Assembly (NCBI GenBank): GCA_040391135.1
Contig: JBEBYL010000028.1
Location: 1-39,278 of the forward strand
Direction of reading: 5' to 3'
Source of the DNA: G025836975 sp040391135
Lineage (GTDB): Bacteria; Pseudomonadota; Gammaproteobacteria; Burkholderiales; Burkholderiaceae_B
Length of the DNA stretch: 39,278 nucleotides
Shown here: one piece after another, positions 32,871 to 39,278 of the stretch
Position numbering within the stretch: position 1 is the stretch's first letter
How the letters are laid out: each line of letters starts with the position of its first letter
Position numbers and translations under genes: made by a program
The notes under the pieces: generated by a model
Told to the model about the DNA's origin: nothing
Database searches by the model: none
The model's input: the letters and a program-made list of their open reading frames with translations, nothing else

Positions 32871-33587
32871 TCAGCATCCGGCCTGGGAGGCCAGGTCCTT
32901 GAAGTCGCGGGCAACGATGTTCCAATCGCCGGTGGGGGCCAAGTCCATGGTCTGCCCAGGGCCGTGCTCGCTTGGCCTGGCAATGAAGGCGGTAGCCAGG
33001 CCGCATTCCTGGGCGGCCGCGAGGTCGCTATTGTGCGCGGCCGCCATGCATATCTCGTCGGGCTGAAGGCCCAGAATCTCGGACATGCGCGTATAGGCTT
33101 GCGGCGCGGGCTTGTAGGCCTGGGTCACCTCAGCGCCCAGGATTGCATCCCAGGGGATGCCCGCGCGCTTGGCGATGTCCACCATAAGCGCGATATTGCC
33201 GTTGGAGGCGGGGGCGATAATGTACTTGGTCTTTAGCCGTGTCAGGCCCGCGACCACATCGGGCCAGGGATCCAGCCTATGCCAGGCCATGTTCAGCCAC
33301 GCCAGTTCGGATTCCTTGATATCGCGCGTATCGACGCGCAATTCGGCCAGCACATATTCCAGGTTCTCGCGATGCAGCACGTCCAGGCGAACGTAGGGAC
33401 GATGGCCATCGCGGCAGGCCTGCATGGCGGGTTGATAGCGGCTGCGCCAGGCATCGGCGAAGCGCAGCGGATCCAAGCCCGTCAAGCCATGGCGTTCAAA
33501 GAAGATCGCCGCATCCCGGGCAATGCCGGAGCGCCAGTCCACCACAGTGCCAAACACATCGAAACAAAAGGCCTTTATCTGATTCAC
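32871..33587 (-). CDS. HAD-superfamily (S)-2-haloacid dehalogenase
   Basis: A 238-residue haloacid dehalogenase type II protein that would hydrolyse 2-haloacids to hydroxyacids. Motif I is FDVFGTVVDWR with nucleophile D10, motif II is APASNGN (S128, N129), motif III is K159 (YKPAP), and motif IV is AAAHNSDLAAAQ. The start is GTG 33587, nine bases after GGAG. Its substrate could be another small phosphate or haloacid. It follows the SSS transporter gene by 175 bp on the same strand; that gap contains no gene, only a near-palindrome (CCGGGACATGTCCGG, 33610-33624). Confidence 0.9.
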   Translation of the reverse strand: MNQIKAFCFDVFGTVVDWRSGIARDAAIFFERHGLTGLDPLRFADAWRSRYQPAMQACRDGHRPYVRLDVLHRENLEYVLAELRVDTRDIKESELAWLNMAWHRLDPWPDVVAGLTRLKTKYIIAPASNGNIALMVDIAKRAGIPWDAILGAEVTQAYKPAPQAYTRMSEILGLQPDEICMAAAHNSDLAAAQECGLATAFIARPSEHGPGQTMDLAPTGDWNIVARDFKDLASQAGC

Positions 33588-33762
33588 GCGCGCCGACTCC
33601 TTTACACCGCCGGGACATGTCCGGCCATTGTGCAGGTTTTAACCGGTGGCGCTTCCTTTGACAAGGCATTCGCCAGGCCGCCTCGCTTACGCATCGGGCG
33701 CCGGCAAGTGCCCGCGCCTGTACGGCCACGCCGCGATCGAGCATAAGAAACAGGTTGGCGCC

Positions 33763-35205
33763 TCAATCGTCCAGGCTGCGGATGGTCCTGTCCAGATGGC
33801 TGAAGTCGAACAGGGAACGGCTGGGCCCGAACTTCAGCATGATCAGGGATACAACGGCGGGCACCAGGGCGGCCAGCAGGAAGGACTCCAGCAGGTATTC
33901 CGGTTTGGCGCCGGGCGCGGGAAACAGGGATATCCCCGCCAGCAGGCCGCAGACGGTGCTGATCGTGGCGGCGTGGCCTTGGTGCCGGCGGCTGAACAGG
34001 CCGAAGAAAACCGGGAAGGCGGCCGCCGAGCAGAACAGGTCGGCCAGCAGGAACAGGTAAAGCACGCTATAGCCTTGCGCCGCCACGATGATGACCGGGA
34101 TTGCCAATAGAAAAATCAGCCAGCGCGACAGTCCCATCAATGTGCTTTTTTGTACATGAGGAGCCAGGCGGCGCACGTCGACGGCGATAATGCTGGAGAC
34201 CGCGCTGATGACGGTATCGGCGGTGCTCATGACCAAAGCCAGGCCCAGGGGGATAAGGGCAATGGCGAACCAGACGGGGATGTTGGGCATGACGATGCTG
34301 AACAGCGCGACGGAGCCGTCGCCTTGGTGCCCCAGCCCAACGAAGGCCAGGCCGAACAGGCCCATCACGAATATCACCGGCGCGGCCAATAAGCCGCCCG
34401 TCAGGAAGCCTCGGCGCATCGTGCGCGTGTCGCGCGCCGAATAAACGCGTTGCCAGTTTCCCTGATGGAAAAGTCCCGTAAGCAGGATAGCGACGAAAAA
34501 TGTCAGGCCCGCCTTGACGCCGACGGGATCGGTCAGGCTGAGCAGCTGCGGGGCTTTTTCGCGCAGCCCGGCCAGGACCGGCTGGATGCCGCCGCTTGCC
34601 TGCCAGCCCAGAACCACCAGCACCAACAACAGGGGAACGATGACGATCATCTGGACCTTGTCGGTAAAAATGGAAGCCCGCAGCCCGCCGTACGAGGTGT
34701 ACAGCAGGGTAAAACCCATGACGATGGCGGCGGTCGCCCACAGCGGCACCGGCGCCAGCAAGGTGATCAGCTTGCCGATCGCGGTGATTTCCGCCGACAA
34801 GGCAATGAACATATAGAAAAGCATGATGAGCAAGGTCAGCCCGTACATGGGCCGTCCATAGCGCATGATGACGAACTCCGTAAGCGTATGGCCTTGCGGT
34901 ATCAGTTCGCGCATGCGCCGGCCCAGCGGGATCATAAGGAAGCGGGGCGAAAGAGCGCCTATGGCATAACCGATCACCGCGGCCAGTCCGCCCCAGGTGG
35001 CCGCCTGCGCGGGCGAGAACAGGATCCAGGCGCCCAGCGTGCTGGCCAGCAGCGTCAGCATGGTTGCGACGGAGCTTTGACTGTTGCGGGCGATCACGTA
35101 GTCTTCAAGGCTGCCGCGATCGCGCCGGGAGTACAGCACGCCAAGAATGGCAAAGACCGCCGAAAAAAACAGCAGCCACATCAGTGTTGAAGTACTCGTC
35201 AGCAT
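33763..35205 (-). CDS. SSS-family Na+/solute symporter under TPP riboswitch
   Basis: A 480-residue sodium:solute symporter with about 13 hydrophobic segments. Family features include GAWILFSPAQAATWGGLAAVIGYAIG, HTLTEFVIMRYG and YTSYGGLRASIFTDKVQM. The start is ATG 35205, seven bases after AAGGG; ATG 35211 is too close to it. A TPP riboswitch precedes it on the same strand, so it probably imports thiamine or a thiamine precursor, like ThiV-type SSS proteins. The precise substrate is not visible. It is divergent from another TPP-controlled operon. Confidence 0.85.
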   Translation of the reverse strand: MLTSTSTLMWLLFFSAVFAILGVLYSRRDRGSLEDYVIARNSQSSVATMLTLLASTLGAWILFSPAQAATWGGLAAVIGYAIGALSPRFLMIPLGRRMRELIPQGHTLTEFVIMRYGRPMYGLTLLIMLFYMFIALSAEITAIGKLITLLAPVPLWATAAIVMGFTLLYTSYGGLRASIFTDKVQMIVIVPLLLVLVVLGWQASGGIQPVLAGLREKAPQLLSLTDPVGVKAGLTFFVAILLTGLFHQGNWQRVYSARDTRTMRRGFLTGGLLAAPVIFVMGLFGLAFVGLGHQGDGSVALFSIVMPNIPVWFAIALIPLGLALVMSTADTVISAVSSIIAVDVRRLAPHVQKSTLMGLSRWLIFLLAIPVIIVAAQGYSVLYLFLLADLFCSAAAFPVFFGLFSRRHQGHAATISTVCGLLAGISLFPAPGAKPEYLLESFLLAALVPAVVSLIMLKFGPSRSLFDFSHLDRTIRSLDD

Positions 35206-35219
35206 TTCCATTCCCTTGA

Positions 35220-35236
35220 GTCCGGCGCAGCCGGAC
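35220..35236 (-). other. Hairpin just before the symporter ribosome binding site
   Basis: GTCCGGC and GCCGGAC form a 7-bp stem with a three-base loop (TGC), directly followed by TCAAGGG, the ribosome binding site of the symporter gene. It is probably part of the riboswitch expression platform, since it sits between the aptamer and the start. Confidence 0.5.
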
Positions 35237-35319
35237 AAAATAAAGCCGCCAGGCGCATTGCAGAGCAAGGCCGCGCGAGGTGATCGAAAGGGAAAGGACT
35301 GCAAGACATGAATTGATTT

Positions 35320-35409
35320 CCTTCCCTTCGCCGGCATTACCCGGATCAGGTTCAAAGGGTTACCGCGATCAATTGCGGAATCTCAGCCCGGTAAAGGGCT
35401 CCCCTAGGA
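35320..35409 (-). promoter_or_regulatory. TPP riboswitch upstream of the SSS transporter
   Basis: On the minus strand the aptamer carries the conserved TPP (THI-box) elements: GGGGAGCCC, GGGCTGAGA, ACCCTTTGAACCTGATCCGG and GTAATGCCGGCGAAGGGAAG. These are the pyrimidine-sensing and pyrophosphate-sensing helices of the class. Binding of thiamine pyrophosphate normally lowers expression of the downstream gene. Confidence 0.95.
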
Positions 35410-35508
35410 ACAGGCGCAAAGCTTAGGGTAGGCGGTGGGGGTTTGTCAATGGTTGAAGCAAATAGCCGCTCACGCGCCAGCGCTTCTATGCTAATGTTGC
35501 AGTTCAAG

Positions 35509-35590
35509 ACACGGGGTGCTTGGGCTGTGCAAGCCTGGGCTGAGATAAAACCCGTCGAACCTGCCCCAGTTAGTACTGGCGAAGGGATGT
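35509..35590 (+). promoter_or_regulatory. TPP riboswitch upstream of the SDR/monooxygenase operon
   Basis: ACGGGGTGCT, GGGCTGAGATAAAACCCGTCGAACCTG, and ACTGGCGAAGGGA are the conserved TPP aptamer parts, on the plus strand. It stands back to back with the first riboswitch, about 100 bp apart. The roughly 100-bp spacer (35410-35508) must hold both promoters. Confidence 0.95.
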
Positions 35591-35623
35591 CAGCCCAGTG
35601 CTAGCGGCACCATGCCGCGCGAC

Positions 35624-35655
35624 CATACCTTCGCCTCTTTTTGAAGAAAGGTATG
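35624..35655 (+). promoter_or_regulatory. Stem that hides the SDR ribosome binding site
   Basis: CATACCTT (35624-35631) pairs perfectly with AAGGTATG (35648-35655). The right arm contains the Shine-Dalgarno AAAGG (35647-35651) just before the SDR ATG at 35658. This is the layout of a translational expression platform, where TPP binding favours the hiding stem. Confidence 0.65.
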
Positions 35656-35657
35656 CC

Positions 35658-36440
35658 ATGAACAGCAGTCGCGCAGCGCTTCCCATCGATAATCAAATCG
35701 TTCTGGTCACAGGCGGTGGCCGGGGCCTGGGCCGCCATCTTGCGCAAGCGTTTCTGCGCGAAGGGGCGCGGGTCGTCATCAATTATCTGAAAAGCGCTGA
35801 ACCGGCCAATGCGCTCGCCGCACAGCATCCCGATCGCGCCATGGCCGTGCAGGCCGATGTCACCGACCCGGTGGCCGTCGGAGCGATGCTGGCCGCCGCC
35901 CGCACACGCTTTGGCGAGCCCGTCACCACCGTGGTGAACAATGCCTTGCCCGCCTTCTCCTTCAATGGGGATGCGCGGCCGCATGCCGATACCCTGGCCT
36001 GGGAAGACATGTGCCAGCAGTTCGAGGGCATTGTGCGCGGCGCCTTGAACACCACGCAGGCCGCCTTGCCGGGCATGCGCGAGTTGGGGTTTGGGCGCGT
36101 TATCAATGTCGGTACCAACCTGTTCCAGAATCCGGTGGTTCCCTACCATGACTACACGGCGGCCAAGGCGGCCTTGCTGTCCCTGACGCGCACGCTGTCG
36201 CACGATCTGGGTCCCGTGGGCATTACGGTCAATATGATTTCGGGCGGCTTGCTGCGCACCACGGATGCATCGTCCGCAACGCCGGAGGCCGTCTTCGATC
36301 TGATCGCATCGAGCACGCCGCTGCGGCGGGTGACGACGCCGGCCGAATTCGCCGACGCGGCCTTGTTCTTCGCCTCGCCCTGGTCCCGGTCCGTGACGGG
36401 CCAGAACCTGGTGGTGGACGGCGGCCTGGTCAAAAATTAG
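35658..36440 (+). CDS. Short-chain dehydrogenase/reductase under TPP riboswitch
   Basis: A 260-residue SDR, related to 3-oxoacyl-ACP reductases, that would use NAD(P)H. The nucleotide motif is TGGGRGLG (18-25), the active-site Y166 and K170 lie in YTAAK, and NNA (94-96) is present. The usual catalytic serine, 13 residues before the tyrosine, is replaced by T153. ATG 35658 follows GAAAGG. A monooxygenase gene is 12 bases downstream, and the two form a TPP-controlled operon. Its substrate is unknown and is not one of the standard thiamine-pathway reactions. Confidence 0.85.
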   Translation: MNSSRAALPIDNQIVLVTGGGRGLGRHLAQAFLREGARVVINYLKSAEPANALAAQHPDRAMAVQADVTDPVAVGAMLAAARTRFGEPVTTVVNNALPAFSFNGDARPHADTLAWEDMCQQFEGIVRGALNTTQAALPGMRELGFGRVINVGTNLFQNPVVPYHDYTAAKAALLSLTRTLSHDLGPVGITVNMISGGLLRTTDASSATPEAVFDLIASSTPLRRVTTPAEFADAALFFASPWSRSVTGQNLVVDGGLVKN

Positions 36441-36452
36441 GGCGGCGCCAAG

Positions 36453-37787
36453 ATGAGCATGAAACAAGCGCATGAAGATGGCTCGGCAAAACGCATGCTG
36501 CACCTGAATCTTTTCATATTCGCCTGCGGCCACCATCGTGCCGCCTGGAGACATCCCGATTCCTGCGTCGAGCGGCTTGGGGATATCGGCTATTTCGAAG
36601 ATCTGGCCCGCACGGCGGAGCGCGGCAAACTGGATGCGGTGTTCTTTGCCGATGGCCAATCGGCGGACAACGTCGCCGATGGCCCGCGATGGTTTCTGGA
36701 ACCGTTGACCGCCCTGGCGGCCATGAGCCGGGCGACCGAACGGATAGGCCTGATCAGCACCGTTTCCAGCACCTTCTATACGCCTTTCCACGCCGCGCGG
36801 CTGGTCGCGTCGCTGGATCATATATCCAGGGGCAGAGTCGGCTGGAATGTGGTGACCTCCATGTTCGACGCCGAGGCGCGCAACCATGGGTTCGACGCCA
36901 TGCCGGACCACGCCTGGCGCTACGCCAGAGCCGAGGAATTCATACAGGTGGTGCTGGATCTTTGGGATTCCTGGGGCGAGGGCGCGCTGCTGCACGATAG
37001 AAAGGGCGCCTATGCCGACCCGGCGGCTATTCATCCGATTCACCACAAGGGCGAGCATTTTAGGGTGGATGGGCCGCTTACCGTGCCGCATCCGCCGCAA
37101 GGGCATCCGGTCCTGTTCCAGGCGGGCGCTTCGGACCAGGGCCGGGACCTGGCGGCGCGGCGGGCCGAGGCCATCTATGCCGTGGCCTACGACCTGCCCG
37201 CGGCGCAGGAATACTATCGGGATATCAAGCGGCGCGTTCGTTCCGCCGGCCGTAGCGATCCCGTGCCCATCATGCCGGGCCTGGTCGCCTATGTGGGTTC
37301 CACCGATCAGGAGGCGCGCGCCAAGCAGCGCGAACTGGATGAGCTTCTGCCCAGCGCCGATGCGCTTCGGCAATTGGGCATGTACGTCGGGCAAAACTGC
37401 GAGCAATGGGAACTGGATGCGCCCGTGCCGGCCTTGCCGCCGCTGGACAAGTTTTCAGGCCCCAAGGGGCGCTATGCGACGATACTGCGCATCATTGAAA
37501 CGGAGCAGCCGACGGTGCGCCAGCTATTGGGGCGGCTGGCGGCGGGCGGCGGACACTGCACGATGGTCGGCACACCCGAACGTATCGCCGACGAGATGGA
37601 GCGATGGCTCATGAATGAAGGCGCCGACGGGTTCAACCTGATGCCGCCGTCATTGCCCGGCGGCATCGAGGATTTCGTGGACCACGTGATTCCTGTCTTG
37701 CAGCGGCGCGGCTTATTCCGCAAGGATTACGAAGCAAGCACATTGCGCGGGCATCTTGGCCTGGCTCTACCGCGCGCGCAAACATAA
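36453..37787 (+). CDS. NtaA/SnaA-type LLM flavin monooxygenase
   Basis: A 444-residue luciferase-like flavin monooxygenase of the NtaA/SnaA/DszA group, which uses FMNH2 and O2 to oxidise small organic nitrogen or sulfur compounds. Visible family stretches are HLNLFIFACGHHRAAWRHP at the start, LDAVFFADGQ, GRVGWNVVTS, RYARAEEFIQVV and GADGFNLMPPSLPGGIEDFVD. It is cotranscribed with the SDR, behind a TPP riboswitch. A reductase that supplies FMNH2 is not in this window. A thiazole- or pyrimidine-type thiamine fragment is a plausible substrate given the regulation; this is an inference. Confidence 0.88.
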   Translation: MSMKQAHEDGSAKRMLHLNLFIFACGHHRAAWRHPDSCVERLGDIGYFEDLARTAERGKLDAVFFADGQSADNVADGPRWFLEPLTALAAMSRATERIGLISTVSSTFYTPFHAARLVASLDHISRGRVGWNVVTSMFDAEARNHGFDAMPDHAWRYARAEEFIQVVLDLWDSWGEGALLHDRKGAYADPAAIHPIHHKGEHFRVDGPLTVPHPPQGHPVLFQAGASDQGRDLAARRAEAIYAVAYDLPAAQEYYRDIKRRVRSAGRSDPVPIMPGLVAYVGSTDQEARAKQRELDELLPSADALRQLGMYVGQNCEQWELDAPVPALPPLDKFSGPKGRYATILRIIETEQPTVRQLLGRLAAGGGHCTMVGTPERIADEMERWLMNEGADGFNLMPPSLPGGIEDFVDHVIPVLQRRGLFRKDYEASTLRGHLGLALPRAQT

Positions 37788-37805
37788 ATGCCCGGGCGGC
37801 CGTTG

Positions 37806-39203
37806 TCAAGGCAGGTTGCGGGTGACCGCCACTTGCTTGCCGCCCATGCCGGGCAGCTTGGCGAACGGCCTGTCTTTTGCCAGGGGGCGCTCGGTCTTGC
37901 CGTAATAGTTGGCTGGCACTTTACCGGCGCGTTTGTGCGCATTGACCGCTACCGCGGATTCATCCCGTGGATGCAGGACGCGATCGCCCTGAGCGTCGCG
38001 CACGCGAGTCACCAATCCCATACGGTTCATCAGGTCGATGAATGGTTTCGGATCCAGTTCTTCCACATTGGCCATGTGGCCGACATCCCAGGCGCCATCG
38101 GCGATCAGCATGGCTGCCGCCACGACCGGCACCCCGGCCGTGTAGGAAATGGCTTGGCTGCCGACCTCCCGGTAGCTTTCCTCGTGATCGCAAACGTTGT
38201 AGATAAGGACTTCGCGCGGCCGGCCGTTATAGCTGCCTTTGACAAGGTCGCCAATGCAGGTCTTGCCCGTATAGCCTGAGGCGAGGGAAGCGGGGTCGGG
38301 CAGCACGGCCTTCACGACCTTTAGAGGCACGACTTCCAGGCCTTCCGCGGTGCGCACCGGCTTTTCGGAAAGCAGGCCAAGTCCCTTCAATACATTGAAG
38401 ACGTTGATGTAGTGGTCGCCGAAGCCCATCCAGAAGCGGATGTTGGGCACGCCCAGGTGTTGGGACATGGAATGCAATTCGTCATGGCCGGTCAGGTAGG
38501 CCGTGTTCTTGCCCACCACCGGCAAGTCCCACTCCTGGCGCCGTTCGAACATGGCGTTGGCTTTCCATTTGCCTTCTTCCCACGACCATACCGTCGAGGT
38601 GAATTCGCGGAAATTGATTTCCGGATCGAAGTTGGTGGCGAAGTAGCGGCCATGGCTGCCCGCGTTGATATCGATGATGTCGATCGATTCAACTTTATCG
38701 AAATAGGTATCCAGCGCGAAACGTCCGTAGGCATTGACCACGCCGGGGTCGAAGCCGGCGCCCAATATGGCGGTTACACCGGCCTGTCGGCAGGCATCGC
38801 GGCGCTTCCACTCGTAGTTGCCGTACCAGGGCGGCGCTTCGCATACCTTGGCGGGATCTTCATGGATGGCGGTGTCCAGGTAGGCGGCGCCGGTTTCTAT
38901 GCAAGCGGTCATGACCGACATGTTCAAGAAGGGCGATCCGGCATTGATGACGATCTGGCTGCCGGTGGATTGGATCAAGGCTTTGGTGGCTTGCACATCC
39001 ATTGCATCCAATGCATGGGCCTGCAGGCGGCCCGGACCGCATTGACTGTCTTTTTCCTTGATGGATGCGATGATCGCCTGGCATTTTTCGAGAGTGCGCG
39101 AGGCGATGTGAATATCGCCCAGCAAAATATTGTTCTGGGCACACTTGTGTGCCGCCACATGAGCCACGCCGCCGGCGCCGATAATAAGAACATTGCGTTT
39201 CAT
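37806..39203 (-). CDS. Saccharopine-dehydrogenase-family (carboxynorspermidine synthase-like)
   Basis: A 465-residue NAD(P)-dependent protein of the saccharopine dehydrogenase family, with the nucleotide motif GAGGVAHVAAHK at the N-terminus and GAGFDPGVVNAYGR further on. It most resembles carboxynorspermidine synthase, which reductively condenses L-aspartate semialdehyde with a diamine in spermidine synthesis. ATG 39203 follows a GGGGGG tract by 7 bases. It ends 18 bases from the convergent monooxygenase. The next upstream gene would be the decarboxylase in a typical operon, but it lies outside the window. A role in lysine metabolism is a less likely alternative. Confidence 0.8.
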   Translation of the reverse strand: MKRNVLIIGAGGVAHVAAHKCAQNNILLGDIHIASRTLEKCQAIIASIKEKDSQCGPGRLQAHALDAMDVQATKALIQSTGSQIVINAGSPFLNMSVMTACIETGAAYLDTAIHEDPAKVCEAPPWYGNYEWKRRDACRQAGVTAILGAGFDPGVVNAYGRFALDTYFDKVESIDIIDINAGSHGRYFATNFDPEINFREFTSTVWSWEEGKWKANAMFERRQEWDLPVVGKNTAYLTGHDELHSMSQHLGVPNIRFWMGFGDHYINVFNVLKGLGLLSEKPVRTAEGLEVVPLKVVKAVLPDPASLASGYTGKTCIGDLVKGSYNGRPREVLIYNVCDHEESYREVGSQAISYTAGVPVVAAAMLIADGAWDVGHMANVEELDPKPFIDLMNRMGLVTRVRDAQGDRVLHPRDESAVAVNAHKRAGKVPANYYGKTERPLAKDRPFAKLPGMGGKQVAVTRNLP

Positions 39204-39241
39204 TGGATAACCCCCCAATTTCGGAAATAAGAGCAGTGCTG

Positions 39242-39278
39242 TCAGGACAGACTGTTGACGTAGTCGTCAAAGGAAAAT
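39242..39278 (-). CDS. Possible 3' end of an upstream gene
   Basis: Read on the minus strand, a frame enters from the window edge and encodes FSFDDYVNSLS before a TGA at 39242-39244. This could be the C-terminus of the gene upstream of the saccharopine-dehydrogenase-like gene. Eleven residues are too few to name a family. Confidence 0.3.
   Translation of the reverse strand, partial: FSFDDYVNSLS

Noticed and set aside
35601..37406. 601-codon open frame opposite the SDR and monooxygenase
   Set aside because: Shadow frame of two well-supported genes; composition is typical antisense.

Overview
The window looks like chromosomal DNA of a GC-rich (about 60 %) betaproteobacterium, most likely an Alcaligenaceae relative of Bordetella, Achromobacter or Pusillimonas. 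This rests on gene families and layout (TonB-ExbB-ExbD, PhaAB-type fused Mrp antiporter, FAN1 with its helicase partner, carboxynorspermidine synthase) and is an inference; no 16S rRNA gene is present. There is no phage, insertion sequence or CRISPR array. Genes are tightly packed, often with 1-4 base overlaps.

Left part (1-13059): the 3' end of a tRNA-Val and its terminator; a tonB-exbB-exbD operon behind a Fur-box-like sequence; a response regulator and short sensor kinase in one operon with the potassium transporter kup; a small secreted proline-rich protein; and a six-cistron Mrp (Mnh/Pha) Na+(K+)/H+ antiporter operon on the minus strand.

Central part (13060-25529) is an island for life without oxygen. 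It holds hemN behind a perfect FNR-type palindrome, a DNR-like Crp/Fnr regulator, a DUF2249 protein with a polytopic membrane protein carrying oxidase-like histidines, and a six-gene operon: nitronate-monooxygenase-like protein, UbiU, UbiV, HlyIII-type membrane protein, UbiT and a DGC-domain protein. UbiT/U/V make ubiquinone without O2. A class III (anaerobic) ribonucleotide reductase operon follows. Its glycyl-radical C-terminus is not part of NrdD but is encoded by a separate 64-codon gene, followed by nrdG. Two NrdR-box-like sites 31 bp apart and a weaker FNR-like site precede it. A second DUF2249 gene lies upstream.

Right part (25624-39278): an operon of bacterial FAN1 nuclease, an Fe-S DEAH helicase with a nuclease-like N-terminus and an MFS exporter, behind a LexA-box-like site; CsbD and DUF1328 stress proteins; a higBA toxin-antitoxin locus whose toxin is frameshifted by a 5-bp repeat expansion; an orphan FlhE-like periplasmic protein; a haloacid dehalogenase; and two divergent transcription units, each led by a TPP riboswitch. 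One unit encodes an SSS transporter, the other an SDR and an LLM flavin monooxygenase, together a candidate unrecognised thiamine-related salvage module. The window ends with a carboxynorspermidine-synthase-like gene.

The observations I rate highest are the split class III ribonucleotide reductase, the TPP-controlled SDR/monooxygenase/transporter module, and the anaerobic ubiquinone operon with its cysteine-rich nitronate-monooxygenase-like and HlyIII members.
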